Shown: positions 44,022-53,745, numbered from the stretch's first letter. The stretch: 64,000 nt of DNA from an uncultured Clostridia bacterium (GCA_934121905.1 CAKOVI010000008.1:1-64000); one strand, 5' to 3'. A program made the numbers and translations. The notes: generated from the sequence alone by a model not told the origin.

Positions 44022-45245
44022 ATGGTATTAGGTATTATTGCTGAATATAATCCATTTCATAATGGTCATTTATATCATATTTTAAAATCTAAAGAACTCA
44101 CAAAAGATGATTATGTAATAGTGCTTATTGGTGGAAACTTTACCCAACGTGGTGAAAGTTCTATCGTAGATAAATGGACAAAAGCTGAAATGGCATTAGC
44201 AGGAGGAGCCGATTTAGTTATTGAACTTCCCACTCTGTATTCAGTATCAAGTGCAGAAAACTTTGCAGATGGTGCTGTAAAAATTTTAAACTCATTAAAA
44301 ATAGTTGACCATCTATCTTTTGGCGCAGAATGTCAAGAGCTTAATAAATTAAATATAATTGCAAATATTTTATATGAAGAGCCTAAAGAATTTAAAGCAT
44401 TTCTAGCTGATGAATTATCGAAAGGAGTTTCCTTTCCTAAGGCAAGAGAAAATGCTATTTTAAGTTATTTGAAAGACTTTTCTTATAAGAACATTTTATC
44501 TGAACCAAATAATATTTTGGGAATTGAATATTTAAAAGCATTGAAAAAATATCGTTCTAGAATAAAACCTGTTTTAGTTCCAAGAAAATCCTCAGGTCAT
44601 TTATCCTTAGATTATACAGGTTCAATTAGCAGTAGCACTTCTATTCGAAATATGCTGAAAACAGGCAATACTACTAATCTGAAAGATGCACTTACTCCTG
44701 GTTCTTATACTATTTTAAAAGAAGAAATAAATAAAGGTCATTTTGTTAAAGATTTTTCTAAATATGAAAAAATTGCTTTGTATAATTTACGTTTGATGAG
44801 CCTAGAAGAAATAAAAAAACTTCCAGATGTTTCTGAGGGGCTTGAAAATCTAATAAAAAAAGCTGCTCTTTCTTGTAATACAGTAGATGATTTTGTTAAT
44901 ATTGTTTGTTCTAAAAGATATACTAAAACTAGAATTAGAAGAATTCTTTTATATGCTCTTTTAGAAATTTCTAAAAAGGATATTGCTATTTCGAAAAAAG
45001 TTGTTCCTTATGTTAGGGTTTTAGGCTTTAATGATAAGGGTAAAAATTTAGTAAGTAAAATTAAACATAAAAATCCAAGTGCTAAAATCGTTACTTCTGT
45101 TAAGAAATTTGTTGATAGTAATGGAAATAAAAATTTGCAAGTTTTGATGAATAAGGATATTTGGGCTACTAATGTTTATACTTTGGGTTTTGAAAGTGAT
45201 TCTTGGGGAAATTTGGATTTTAGTAGGAAAATTATTGTAAAATAG
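44022..45245 (+). CDS. tmcAL: tRNA(Met) cytidine acetate ligase TmcAL
   Basis: A 407-residue nucleotidyltransferase-fold enzyme that acetylates the wobble cytidine of elongator tRNA-Met using ATP and acetate. The signature start is VLGIIAEYNPFHNGHLYHIL (HxGH motif), then GGNFTQRGESSIVDKWTKAE, SFGAECQELNKL and SISSSTSIRNMLKTG. ATG 44022 (MVLGII) follows GAAAGGAC; a TTG six codons earlier would overlap that site. An elongator-type tRNA-Met lies at 53660. Confidence 0.93.
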   Translation: MVLGIIAEYNPFHNGHLYHILKSKELTKDDYVIVLIGGNFTQRGESSIVDKWTKAEMALAGGADLVIELPTLYSVSSAENFADGAVKILNSLKIVDHLSFGAECQELNKLNIIANILYEEPKEFKAFLADELSKGVSFPKARENAILSYLKDFSYKNILSEPNNILGIEYLKALKKYRSRIKPVLVPRKSSGHLSLDYTGSISSSTSIRNMLKTGNTTNLKDALTPGSYTILKEEINKGHFVKDFSKYEKIALYNLRLMSLEEIKKLPDVSEGLENLIKKAALSCNTVDDFVNIVCSKRYTKTRIRRILLYALLEISKKDIAISKKVVPYVRVLGFNDKGKNLVSKIKHKNPSAKIVTSVKKFVDSNGNKNLQVLMNKDIWATNVYTLGFESDSWGNLDFSRKIIVK

Positions 45246-45385
45246 TTTTGAATAGCTACATAATTTTTTGCAAAATAAAAATATTTATGGTAGGATACTA
45301 ATATATTTGAATAATATATTCAATATGTGTAATATAGATATCAAAAAAATATTTATAAAAATAAAAAAAGAAAGGTGGAATTGAT

Positions 45386-45811
45386 GTGAATAATGGACTA
45401 AACATAGCAAATGAATTGAATAATAATTCCCAATGTGAACTTTTAATTAGATTAAGAAATGACACAATTAATGAAATAAATCAATTAAATAGTGAAATTA
45501 ATAAGCTACAAAATAATATACAGCAATACCAAAATATGAATGGAAAAATAAATGAAGCAATATCTAAATTATCATCATCAAAGCAACACATTGCAAGTGC
45601 CAATAGTGAACTTAATATTAATTATAAGAGCACAGTAAAGCACTCCGATGTAACACAGATAGCAAATATAGCAGGTGAACTTGAAAGCGTAATTGGTCAA
45701 TTAAATAATGTATTATCGGAATCAAATAAAAAAATTCAAACAATTAATAAGCAAATAGAAAACATCAAACAAACAGTATCTAATTTACAACAAAGATTAA
45801 AAAATTTATAA
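45386..45811 (+). CDS. WXG100/DUF5082-like helical protein
   Basis: A 141-residue, entirely helical, Asn/Gln-rich coiled-coil protein (LRNDTINEINQLNSEINKLQ; SNKKIQTINKQIENIKQTVS). Size, helical hairpin composition and position just before a helical N-terminal domain/peptidase gene resemble the small partner proteins (DUF5082/DUF5344-type) encoded beside LXG effectors of type VII secretion systems. No WXG tripeptide is present, so the assignment is tentative. GTG 45386 follows AAAGGTGG. No T7SS ATPase is in the window. Confidence 0.6.
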   Translation: MNNGLNIANELNNNSQCELLIRLRNDTINEINQLNSEINKLQNNIQQYQNMNGKINEAISKLSSSKQHIASANSELNINYKSTVKHSDVTQIANIAGELESVIGQLNNVLSESNKKIQTINKQIENIKQTVSNLQQRLKNL

Positions 45812-45900
45812 AATTAAGAGGCCTGTTTGAATAATAATATTCAAAAGCTGAAAATTTATTCATTCTAATTTGTGCCTTTAACGAAAGGAATGATATTAAA

Positions 45901-46822
45901 TATGCTTAGTATCAATATAGATAGTATAGAAAAAAATGTAAAACCACAAATAAAAAATAGTAAAAAAGATTTGGAATCAGCCAAAAAAATAATCTCTTCT
46001 ATAAATGTACCAAATGATTTTTCTGGTTCTTCAAAAATAAAGAGTTTACCTTCGACTTTGGCTAAAATTGAAACAGAAATTGATAATGCAACTAAATGTG
46101 TAAATTCCATTATCGAAAAATTTCAACAAGCAGAAAGAAATTCTAATAATACACTTTATACATTACTTGCTAAAATGAAATCACTCGGTATTTCAAATGA
46201 GCTTACAAAAAAACTTCAAAATTCATTATCATTGTTAAATAATATATCTTCCATAAAAGATCCAACAATAAGAGAATTACTGTTAAAATCTGATTCTGAG
46301 ATATGGGAAATTTTAACTGGAACTGCTTTTGATTCTAAACCCAAACCAAATCAAATAACAGCAGAAACAATGGCCTCTAAAATAGAGTCCATAAATGTAC
46401 CAATTAGGACAAAAAATGGGAATTCGAATATGAATATTGAAGTTAATAAAGAACTAGCAAATGTATTCACATCATTTTTTAATGATATATATAATGAATG
46501 TCCAGATTTTTATATTATACCGGAAAATACATATGGTTATACTTATAAAAAGACTACTGGAAGTGATCAAGATGTCTTATCTGCCCATTCATTTGGAGCA
46601 GCTATAGATATAAATTCTAGTTATAATGTACAAGGTAATGATCCACCAAACGAAAAAACAAATGACTATGTTATTTTTAAAGATTCTCATATGGTAGAAA
46701 TTATAAAAAGATATACGATGTGTTGGGGAGGTTATTTTACTACCTCAAAACCCGACGGAATGCATATTAGCTTTATTGGTGATTGGTCTAGATCTGAAAC
46801 ATTCGATAAATATAAAGATTAA
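45901..46822 (+). CDS. Helical-domain M15 (VanY-like) peptidoglycan peptidase
   Basis: About 307 residues. The N-terminal ~130 residues form a helical coiled coil (NIDSIEKNVKPQIKNSKKDL) resembling T7SS-effector N-termini. Residues ~180-300 are a zinc D-Ala-D-Ala carboxypeptidase/endolysin domain of family M15: LSAHSFGAAIDINSSYN holds the HxxxxxxD pair and KPDGMHISFIGDWS the third histidine. It would cut peptide crosslinks in the wall. No Sec signal. ATG 45901 is chosen from the AAAGGA upstream, though an in-frame ATG 11 bases earlier is possible. Pairs with 45386. Confidence 0.75.
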
Positions 46823-46888
46823 TATAGAAGATTAGATTTTGCTAAGTAATTTGTGCGGGTTAAAAAAGTTAAATATTGAAATTTGTCT

Positions 46889-46928
46889 ATTAGATGTCAT
46901 ATTTAAAATGACATCTAATAATTTTTTT
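46889..46928 (+). terminator. Terminator of the M15 peptidase gene
   Basis: Stem ATTAGATGTCAT / ATGACATCTAAT with a seven-base loop, followed by AATTTTTTT. Between this and the tRNA array (46929-47080) I see only AT-rich sequence. Confidence 0.85.
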
Positions 46929-47081
46929 ATCAATTTTATATTGACCTTTACATAAATTTATTTTTTCATGCATTTAATGAAATATAATATATTTATAATA
47001 AAATTTTCAAAATAGTTATAATCTCTAAAAGACTTGATAATAAAGGATATTAAGTTATAATAATATTATAATAAAAAATAA

Positions 47082-47103
47082 ACGAGACCCCTAAAAGTCC
47101 CGT
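47082..47103 (-). terminator. Terminator of the tRNA array
   Basis: ACGGGACTTTTAGGGGTCTC and a closing GT form a short, interrupted stem just 3' of the last tRNA on the minus strand. TTTATTTTTTATT follows. Confidence 0.65.
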
Positions 47104-47107
47104 ATCT

Positions 47108-47182
47108 TGGCTGGACTGGCTAGATTCGAACTAGCGCATGCCAGAGTCAAAGTCTGGTGCCTTACCGCTTGGCTACAGTCCA
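47108..47182 (-). tRNA. tRNA-Gln (TTG anticodon)
   Basis: Acceptor TGGACTG / CAGTCCA, D-arm AGCCAAGCGGTAAGGC, anticodon loop CTTTGAC (TTG), T-arm GTTCGAATC, encoded CCA. Last tRNA of the minus-strand array. Confidence 0.95.
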
Positions 47183-47207
47183 ATGTATAAATATTGGTGG
47201 AAAATAA

Positions 47208-47285
47208 TGGGGTGGAAGATGAGATTCGAACTCACGACCTCCAGTGCCACAAACTGGCGCTCTAACCAACTGCGCTACATCCACC
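47208..47285 (-). tRNA. tRNA-His (GTG anticodon)
   Basis: Anticodon loop TTGTGGC (GTG) within CCAGT/ACTGG. The acceptor includes the His-specific extra G(-1) opposite C73. T-arm GTTCGAATC, encoded CCA. Confidence 0.93.
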
Positions 47286-47295
47286 ATAAAACTAT

Positions 47296-47372
<77 letters not shown>

Positions 47373-47392
47373 ACTACAAATTTATAAAAAAA

Positions 47393-47469
47393 TGGCGACC
47401 TGGAACGGGCTCGAACCGTCGACCTCCGCCGTGACAGGGCGGCATTCTAACCAACTGAACTACCAGGCC
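47393..47469 (-). tRNA. tRNA-Asp (GTC anticodon)
   Basis: Acceptor GGCCTGG, anticodon stem CCGCC / GGCGG around CTGTCAC (GTC), T-arm GGTTCGAGCCC, encoded CCA. Confidence 0.94.
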
Positions 47470-47478
47470 GTAAAAAGA

Positions 47479-47554
47479 TGGTGGTCGTTATAGGGCTCGA
47501 ACCTATGACCCCCTGCTTGTAAGGCAGATGCTCTCCCAGCTGAGCTAAACGACC
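47479..47554 (-). tRNA. tRNA-Val (TAC anticodon)
   Basis: Acceptor GGTCGTT / AACGACC, anticodon loop CTTACAA (TAC), T-arm GGTTCGAGCCC, encoded CCA. First gene of the array. Confidence 0.95.
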
Positions 47555-47574
47555 ATTTCCTTTTGACATCGACT

Positions 47575-47603
47575 AGTATACTATGTTTTTTGTCGATTGT
47601 CAA
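47575..47603 (-). promoter_or_regulatory. Promoter of the five-tRNA array
   Basis: On the minus strand TTGACA, 17 bp, TATACT, about 20 bases before tRNA-Val. Near-consensus. Confidence 0.8.
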
Positions 47604-47665
47604 TACTTTTTCACAAAAAAATCAAAATATTTTTTGTAAACGTCTCATAGCACTAAATTATAAAT

Positions 47666-47709
47666 AATTGTTACAAAGAGCTTTAATGCTTAAACCCTCT
47701 GTAACAATT
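47666..47709 (-). terminator. Terminator of the membrane glycosyltransferase gene
   Basis: Long interrupted hairpin, AATTGTTACA / TGTAACAATT arms, 28 bases after the stop at 47738. Confidence 0.6.
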
Positions 47710-47737
47710 GATTTTCAGCCTAATTAATAAGACCTAT

Positions 47738-49691
47738 CTATTCCCAAAAATCGACAGAATATTTTAATCTATAATATTCAACTGGTGAATATTTCTTAAA
47801 ATATGCTTTCTCGGAATTTATTCCTGCACATAAATTAATAAATACAATATAAATCACCAATACTTTCATGATTTTATCTAATATCTTTTTTCCTTCATCT
47901 GTTTTATATACATTTCTCATTTCAATAAATGACATTATTCCGTGCTAAAATCAACATCCATCCATAATCAATAATATATCTTTGTAAACTACCTGCCATC
48001 ATTATACTTAATATACATATAATAAGTCCAACTACAGAAAAAGTTGAAATTGCATAACATACTTCTTTATTTTTACTTTTTTTCCATAATTTTGGTAAAG
48101 AAAAAATAGAAAAACAAATTGGTACTAAAATAAATAGACCACCTATCATATCTTCTATATAATAATATCCATAAAATGATAATAAATTTTGATTTGTAGT
48201 AATAAATGGAAAACTTGTTGTAAATACTGGTATTCCAAATAAGTTACATACCAATCCAATTCCAATTGTCATAAATCTATTCTTTAAATGTAACATATCA
48301 TTTACTGTAAGTTGATATGATGCTCCAAATTCAAAAATACTTCCAAATCTTATGTAATTATAAAACATAAGCATTCCACCAATTAATATATATGGTATTC
48401 CAATACATAACAAGGTTTTGGTCACATTTCTTTTTTCCTTACAATTTTTAATAAATATCTTTATAAACACTGGTATTGCTATTAATGATGTTAAAAGCAT
48501 TGTAGGTCTACATGCAACAGATAAACTTAAAAATATACTTGACAAAAATATGTATTTATATTTTATATTCTCATTTTCTATACCTATAAGCAAAAAATTT
48601 ATTCCTGTTGTAGCAAAAAACAATCCCGAAATCACAGCAAGTTCGTAAAACATTGGTCTTCCATTTAATAACAATATTTGTGAACCAAATAATATAATCA
48701 ATATAGAATAAATGATTAATTTAAAAGGAACGTCTTTAAAATATCTTTCAAAAATTCTTAAAATTAACTCTTTTAATGACCATATTGTCATTAATGAAAA
48801 TATTAATATTGCCATAGAAATAGCCATATATTCTCCGGAAATTAAATGGTATGGGACAAGCATTATTAAAGCTGGCAGAATTCCAAAATAACTATAATAT
48901 TTTCCATTATAATATGAAGCATCCCATATATAATCCTTTCCCCTTTTTAATGAATTTTTATTTCTTTCTGTTACATCATAAGGGTTTTTTAAATTTTCTA
49001 ATTTTTCACTAGGTTCTTCATCTAATGCTATTTTTCCATTAGAAAGAGCATCTACAAAATCTGTTTCATAATAATTTAGTTCTTTTACATTTCCAGAACA
49101 TAAATTTATATATCCTGTAATAAATACAAATAACATGCATGTTAAAAATATAGCAATCTGCTGTTTATAATTTTCTCTTGAATATGGCACTTTAAAAAAA
49201 TCACATTTTTTTATACAATAGATAAAGCTTACAATTATAAATAAGATTAAAACTCTACCAAAATTAAACTTAAATGGTATTTTTTCATTTATTGTAATGC
49301 TATCTATTTCAGCATCTGGAGAATAGACCTTTATTGCAATTTTTTTACTTTTGCCAGACAAATATGTACTAATATATTTACTTTGTTCCAATTTTTGAAC
49401 ATATTGTTTAGATGCAGTTTCTCTAAATTCACTTGATGTCTCATCAGTATAAAAAAATTGATAATCAACATTCTTTTCATTTTTCAAGTTAATGTGTACA
49501 GTTTTTACTTCTTCAGTTATATTATCTATTTGAACATATGTATAGTTTTCTATTGTTTTATAATCTGAAAATTCAGTCGGCGAAAAAAACTTTTCGTTAT
49601 TTGAAGATAATACTCTAAAAGATTGATAGTTAAAAATAAAAACTTCTAAAAACAATACTAATATTAATATCTGTAATATTCCTTTTTTCAT
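47738..49691 (-). CDS. Polytopic membrane glycosyltransferase-like protein, +1 shift at CGG codon 584
   Basis: A 650-residue protein with a first helix (KKGILQILILVLFLEVFIFN), a ~130-residue extracytoplasmic domain and some ten further helices. The layout and a short YDVTERNKNSLKRGKDYIWD loop resemble GT-C-type, lipid-sugar-dependent transferases; no family is certain. Near the end the frame reads TTA GCA CGG AAT AAT (CGG at 47940-47942) and stops seven codons later. Skipping the C gives L-A-G-I-M-S-F-I-E-M and adds a last helix (IMKVLVIYIVFINLCAGI) and a 40-residue tail. It is monocistronic with its own terminator. Confidence 0.75.
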
Positions 49692-49720
49692 AAACTTCTC
49701 CCTATAATAAAATTCAAAAA

Positions 49721-49752
49721 TTGAGGTAGAACCTTCTTTATTTCTACCTCAA
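49721..49752 (-). terminator. Terminator of the gene at 49774-50715
   Basis: TTGAGGTAGAAA / TTCTACCTCAA stem on the minus strand, then TTTTTGAATTTT. Confidence 0.8.
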
Positions 49753-49773
49753 AACTATTTTGCTGTTATTGAT

Positions 49774-50715
49774 TTAATTTAATAATTTTAATTCAACATT
49801 TTGTGCTTTATATTTATTTGTTTCAGGGTCAAGCTTAAATTCTGTTAAAGTACTTTCTAAAGATTCACTATTTTGTTTTAAATCTGTTGTATAATATAAA
49901 TTAATTTTACTAAATTCTATATTATGAGTAACTAATTCTCTAAATACTTCTGCCATATGTCTATCATCTTCACATACAACTATTAATTGTGGCAAAGACT
50001 TAAATCCTGAATCTAATGGAACAAAGTTGTCATAGAAATCTTGGTAAAATTTCATCTTATCAACAACTTTTTTCTGCCAATCATTTTCTCTTCTTACAAC
50101 TTCAAATAAGAATTGAATTGATTTTCCAGATTTGGTAAGTGTTACCTGTCCTCCACTTGGCTTAAATATTTTACCCATTGTTTTTGCTGTTAATGCTGGT
50201 TTTACAGTATAAGAATCAAATACTTTAACTTTTTTCAAATATGCTATTAATACTTGATTTCCTGCTAATCTTTTCTTTATCATAGCAACTGGTTTTGTAT
50301 TATCAGATGGTTGCCATTTACATTCTACATCGTCTCTTGTATCTAACAAATATTTTCCCATTTTTTCTAAGCAATATATTCTATATATTCCTTTTCCTTC
50401 GTCAGATGTAAAATAATATCTTGTTAAAATTTTAGATTTTACTAATCCTTCTAATTTATTATTTAATTTGTCTTGTGATTTTACTTCATATCCTTTAATC
50501 TGAAGCATTTGCATTAATTGTCTTGATGTGATAAATTCAAATTCATTTACTAAATATAGTATTGCAAAATGAATGTCTGTGATATGCCCTATATTTATTT
50601 TATGAACTACTTGGTTCATTGATACATATCCATCTTGACCATCAAATGTTTTTATTTCGCCTTTTCTAATTGCAAATGGCGATACTTGTGCTTTAATTTG
50701 GTTATCTTCTACCAT
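49774..50715 (-). CDS. Winged-helix replication-relaxation-like protein
   Basis: A 313-residue cytosolic protein. Residues ~40-110 look like a winged-helix DNA-binding domain (ITDIHFAILYLVNEFEFITS, RQLMQMLQIKGYEVKSQDKL, KILTRYYFTSDEGKGIYRI), as in replication-relaxation/MobC-like proteins. The C-terminal part has an endonuclease-like alpha/beta look (FLFEVVRRENDWQKKVVDKM), but I cannot confirm a catalytic motif. ATG 50715 follows AAGGAGGAG. The open extension upstream translates a REP-like repeat. Confidence 0.5.
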   Translation of the reverse strand: MVEDNQIKAQVSPFAIRKGEIKTFDGQDGYVSMNQVVHKINIGHITDIHFAILYLVNEFEFITSRQLMQMLQIKGYEVKSQDKLNNKLEGLVKSKILTRYYFTSDEGKGIYRIYCLEKMGKYLLDTRDDVECKWQPSDNTKPVAMIKKRLAGNQVLIAYLKKVKVFDSYTVKPALTAKTMGKIFKPSGGQVTLTKSGKSIQFLFEVVRRENDWQKKVVDKMKFYQDFYDNFVPLDSGFKSLPQLIVVCEDDRHMAEVFRELVTHNIEFSKINLYYTTDLKQNSESLESTLTEFKLDPETNKYKAQNVELKLLN

Positions 50716-50779
50716 TTCATAACTCCTCCTTCTTTTTAAGTTATGTGTATATTTTATCACTTTTTTTATTTCTTGTCTA

Positions 50780-50871
50780 GACCCATCAGGACCGGTTCTT
50801 TTTGGGTCCATTTGGGCAAAATTATTTTAATACTTAAAAATGGATTCAAAAAGAACCGGTCCCAATGGGTC
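50780..50871. repeat. Inverted pair of REP-like elements, AACCGGTC type
   Basis: Units at 50780-50808 (GACCCATCAGGACCGGTTCT...) and 50842-50871 (reverse complement with changes) flank 33 bp. The second unit overlaps the first two bases of the rluB stop codon. Confidence 0.85.
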
Positions 50872-51583
50872 AAAATTTTTCAACTTCCTTCTCACTCAAA
50901 TATCTCCACTCACCCAATTTCAAATCTTTAACATCCAAATTACCAATCTTACATCTATGTAAAGCTAGCACTCTCTTTCCAATAGCTTCACACATCTTTC
51001 TAACTTGTCTATTTTTCCCTTCATGGATTGTAATTTGAACTCTTGAAATTTTCTTTTCTTCATCTATTTTTAAAATTTTAGCCTTTGCAGGTTTGGTAAT
51101 ATATCCATCATCTATTTCCACACCCTTTTGCAATTTTTCTATGTCCTCTTTTGTTACAATTCCTTTTAACGTAACATTATAAGTCTTATTAATTTCATGG
51201 CTTGGGTGTGTTAATTTATTAACAAATTCTCCATCATTTGTTAATATTAGTGCTCCTGATGTATACATATCAAGTCTTCCAACTGGAACAATTCTTTTAT
51301 TTACTTTTACTAAATCTAATACCATATCCCTTCCAAATTGTTCTTTTGCGGTTGTTACATATCCAATTGGTTTATTTAATAAAATATATATTTTTTCTTC
51401 TTCTAATTTTACAACTTGTCCTTCGTATTTTACCTCATCTTTTTCAGGATTCACCTTTGTTCCCAGTTCAGTTATTACTTTTCCATTAACTTCTATTTTT
51501 CCATTTAAAATTAATTCTTCACATTTTCTTCTTGATGCTACACCACATGATGCTAAATATTTTTGCAATCTCATTTCTTCCAT
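50870..51583 (-). CDS. rluB: rRNA pseudouridine synthase, RluB/RsuA family
   Basis: A 237-residue enzyme with an N-terminal S4 RNA-binding domain (MRLQKYLASCGVASRRKCEE) and the RsuA-type catalytic motif GRLDMYTSGALILTNDG containing the essential Asp. It is expected to isomerise U2605-type positions of 23S rRNA. Its TGA lies inside a REP-like repeat. The start abuts the rluD stop, forming an lspA-rluD-rluB operon. Confidence 0.93.
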   Translation of the reverse strand: MEEMRLQKYLASCGVASRRKCEELILNGKIEVNGKVITELGTKVNPEKDEVKYEGQVVKLEEEKIYILLNKPIGYVTTAKEQFGRDMVLDLVKVNKRIVPVGRLDMYTSGALILTNDGEFVNKLTHPSHEINKTYNVTLKGIVTKEDIEKLQKGVEIDDGYITKPAKAKILKIDEEKKISRVQITIHEGKNRQVRKMCEAIGKRVLALHRCKIGNLDVKDLKLGEWRYLSEKEVEKF

Positions 51584-52495
51584 TTACTTTTCCTCTTCTA
51601 ATTCTTTTATAATATTTTTTAAATATTCTGGAATTTCTGCTTCTAAACTTATTTTTTTGCCTGTTATAGGATGCTTAAATTCTAGTTTCCAAGCATGTAA
51701 ACATTGTCCACTTACATTCCACTCATTTTTTCCATTTGAATACACCTCATCACCTATTATTGGATATCCAATATGTGATAAATGTACTCTTATTTGATGT
51801 GTTCTTCCTGTTTCTAAATTTATTTGAAGCAACGTATATTTATTTTTATATCTTTCTAAAACTTTAAAATGTGTAATTGCTTCTTTTCCGTCTTTGTCAA
51901 CATCCATTTTTTTTCTATCTTTCTTACTTCTTGCAATTGGCATATTTATTGTTGCTTCATTTTCTTTTATAATTCCTCTAACTAATGCTAAGTATGTCTT
52001 TTTTATTTCGTGATTCTTTAACTGTTCACTTAAAGCAATATGTGCCTTGTCATTTTTAGCTACAATTATAGCTCCTGAAGTATCTTTGTCTAATCTATGT
52101 ACAATGCCTGGTCTTATTTCTCCGCCTATTCCTGAAAGTGAATCTTTACATAGGTTCATTACCGCATTTACCAGTGTTCCATCTGGATTTCCATTTGCTG
52201 GGTGTACTACCATTCCTTTTGTTTTATTAATAACTATAATGTCATTATCTTCATAAATTACGTCTAAAGGAATATCTTGTGCTTTTAAATCTATTTCTTT
52301 TGCCTCAGGTATTATTATCTCAATTTCATCATTTAATTTAAGTTTATATGAATGTTTTGTTTTTTTTCCGTTTACTTTGATATCATTTTGTTCAATTAAT
52401 TTTTGAACCATACTTCTTGAAATATCTTTTTGAACAATAGGAATAAAACTATCAATTCTATTTCCTACATTTTCCTCATTTATTTTTATGTTCAT
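51584..52495 (-). CDS. rluD: rRNA pseudouridine synthase, RluD family
   Basis: A 303-residue enzyme with an S4 domain (ISRSMVQKLIEQNDIKVNGK) and the RluA-type catalytic motif RPGIVHRLDKDTSGAIIVAK. It targets the helix-69 uridines of 23S rRNA in characterised relatives. The start at 52495 overlaps the upstream LspA-like gene by 20 bases, and AAAGGTGAAGAA lies upstream as ribosome-binding site. Confidence 0.94.
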   Translation of the reverse strand: MNIKINEENVGNRIDSFIPIVQKDISRSMVQKLIEQNDIKVNGKKTKHSYKLKLNDEIEIIIPEAKEIDLKAQDIPLDVIYEDNDIIVINKTKGMVVHPANGNPDGTLVNAVMNLCKDSLSGIGGEIRPGIVHRLDKDTSGAIIVAKNDKAHIALSEQLKNHEIKKTYLALVRGIIKENEATINMPIARSKKDRKKMDVDKDGKEAITHFKVLERYKNKYTLLQINLETGRTHQIRVHLSHIGYPIIGDEVYSNGKNEWNVSGQCLHAWKLEFKHPITGKKISLEAEIPEYLKNIIKELEEEK

Positions 52496-52916
52496 TTTTC
52501 TTCACCTTTTTTTCCTTTAATATTTTCATCGAATTTCTTGTTAATATTGCTGCTAACCCTATCCATGCAATTAGTACATATATATATGATAAATTTAAAT
52601 GAATTGAATGTCCTAGATTTATAAATATTAATACTTTTTGGTTCCATATTCTATCAATTACATTTCCTACTGCTCCTGATATTGCAAGTGTTAGTATAAT
52701 TTTAGTATCAAGCTTTATAAAAGTATTATCATTTGAAATATATCTTATAATCATAATAATAATTATTATAGACATAATTATATAATACCCATTGTTTTTT
52801 ATATCTTCATTAGATTCTATTATCCATCCATTTGTATATGCAACGATTTTAGTAACTTGGTCTAATAATAATGCAATTATAAAAATTGTAATAAGAATTT
52901 TTTTATTTTTACTCAT
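52476..52916 (-). CDS. LspA-like membrane protein lacking the second catalytic Asp
   Basis: A 146-residue, four-helix protein in the usual lspA position before rluD. The start KKILITIFIIALLLDQVTKI matches the LDQxTK motif of prolipoprotein signal peptidase II, and GAVGNVIDRIWNQKVLIF keeps the GNxxDR block with the first catalytic Asp. The second block, normally FNxAD, reads LNLSYIYVLIAW, so the second catalytic Asp is absent, as is the usual NxGAAF segment. It is probably inactive as a peptidase or highly divergent. Not a frame effect: no CGG is nearby. Confidence 0.75.
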   Translation of the reverse strand: MSKNKKILITIFIIALLLDQVTKIVAYTNGWIIESNEDIKNNGYYIIMSIIIIIMIIRYISNDNTFIKLDTKIILTLAISGAVGNVIDRIWNQKVLIFINLGHSIHLNLSYIYVLIAWIGLAAILTRNSMKILKEKKVKKNEHKNK

Positions 52917-52984
52917 TTCTAATCTCCTACTATAAAACTCCCATTATTTTACTATAAATAAACAAAAATATCAACTTTTAGATG

Positions 52985-53013
52985 TTTACTTTATGTATTC
53001 TTTGTGATATAAT
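52985..53013 (+). promoter_or_regulatory. Promoter of the DUF4364 gene
   Basis: TTTACT and TATAAT with 17-bp spacing, 31 bases before the start codon. Confidence 0.75.
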
Positions 53014-53044
53014 GCCTATAAATTTGATGTAAGGAGTAGATGTT

Positions 53045-53596
53045 ATGAGTAATGATACAAATAAAAGTTTGGCACAAGACAAAGTCTTAATTTTATATAT
53101 TCTAAACAATGTCAAACACGATATTACTGAAAGCGATTTATTTAAATTACTTTCTCCTGTAAATAATATTAATTATTTTTACTTTAAGCAGATTCTTGCC
53201 GATCTTGTTGATTCTAGGCTTGTGCAAACTTACACAAAAGATGATGAAAGTGACGACAAACCTCTACTTTATGAATTAACTCCTGATGGAAAAAATTCAC
53301 TTAATTTAACAATTGATGTTTTGCCAGGTTTGGTAAAATTGAAAATGGATACAGTTTTAAAAAATGAAGTTAACAATATTGTGAGCGAGGGGTCTATTGT
53401 CACTGAATATATACCTGAAAATGAACATTCTTACACTGTTAAATGTAAAATTGTTGAAAATAATAAAACTATTTTTGAAGTCAGAACTTTTGCGGGTTCA
53501 AATGAGAATGCTAAACTTATTTCTGATAATTGGAAAGAAAATGCTTCTGTGATTTATCCTAAAATTTTGGATTTAATTACTGGAAAAGTTGATTAA
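53045..53596 (+). CDS. DUF4364 winged-helix protein
   Basis: A 183-residue protein of the clostridial DUF4364 family, predicted PadR/MarR-like transcription regulators. A winged helix lies near the start (LAQDKVLILYILNNVKHDIT, NYFYFKQILADLVDSRLVQT) followed by YELTPDGKNSL. ATG follows GTAAGGAG. It is transcribed alone, ending just before the tRNA-Met promoter. Confidence 0.82.
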   Translation: MSNDTNKSLAQDKVLILYILNNVKHDITESDLFKLLSPVNNINYFYFKQILADLVDSRLVQTYTKDDESDDKPLLYELTPDGKNSLNLTIDVLPGLVKLKMDTVLKNEVNNIVSEGSIVTEYIPENEHSYTVKCKIVENNKTIFEVRTFAGSNENAKLISDNWKENASVIYPKILDLITGKVD

Positions 53597-53611
53597 AATC
53601 TAAAAAAACTC

Positions 53612-53640
53612 TTGACAAAGAATAAAAAACTGAGTATAAT
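53612..53640 (+). promoter_or_regulatory. Promoter of tRNA-Met
   Basis: Perfect TTGACA and TATAAT with 17-bp spacing, 20 bases upstream of the tRNA. Confidence 0.88.
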
Positions 53641-53659
53641 AATGAAGTCATCGAAAAAT

Positions 53660-53736
53660 GGCGAAGTAGCTCAGTTGGCTAGAGCACGCGGTTCATACCC
53701 GCGGTGTCGAGAGTTCGAATCTCCCCTTCGCTACCA
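53660..53736 (+). tRNA. tRNA-Met (CAT anticodon), elongator type
   Basis: GGCGAAG acceptor, D-arm TAGCTCAGTTGGCTAGAGCA, anticodon loop TTCATAC (CAT), T-arm GAGTTCGAATCTC, encoded CCA. It lacks the C1/GGG features of initiator tRNA. A tRNA-Ile(CAT) awaiting lysidine is possible but less likely. Confidence 0.9.
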
Positions 53737-53745
53737 GAATTAAAA

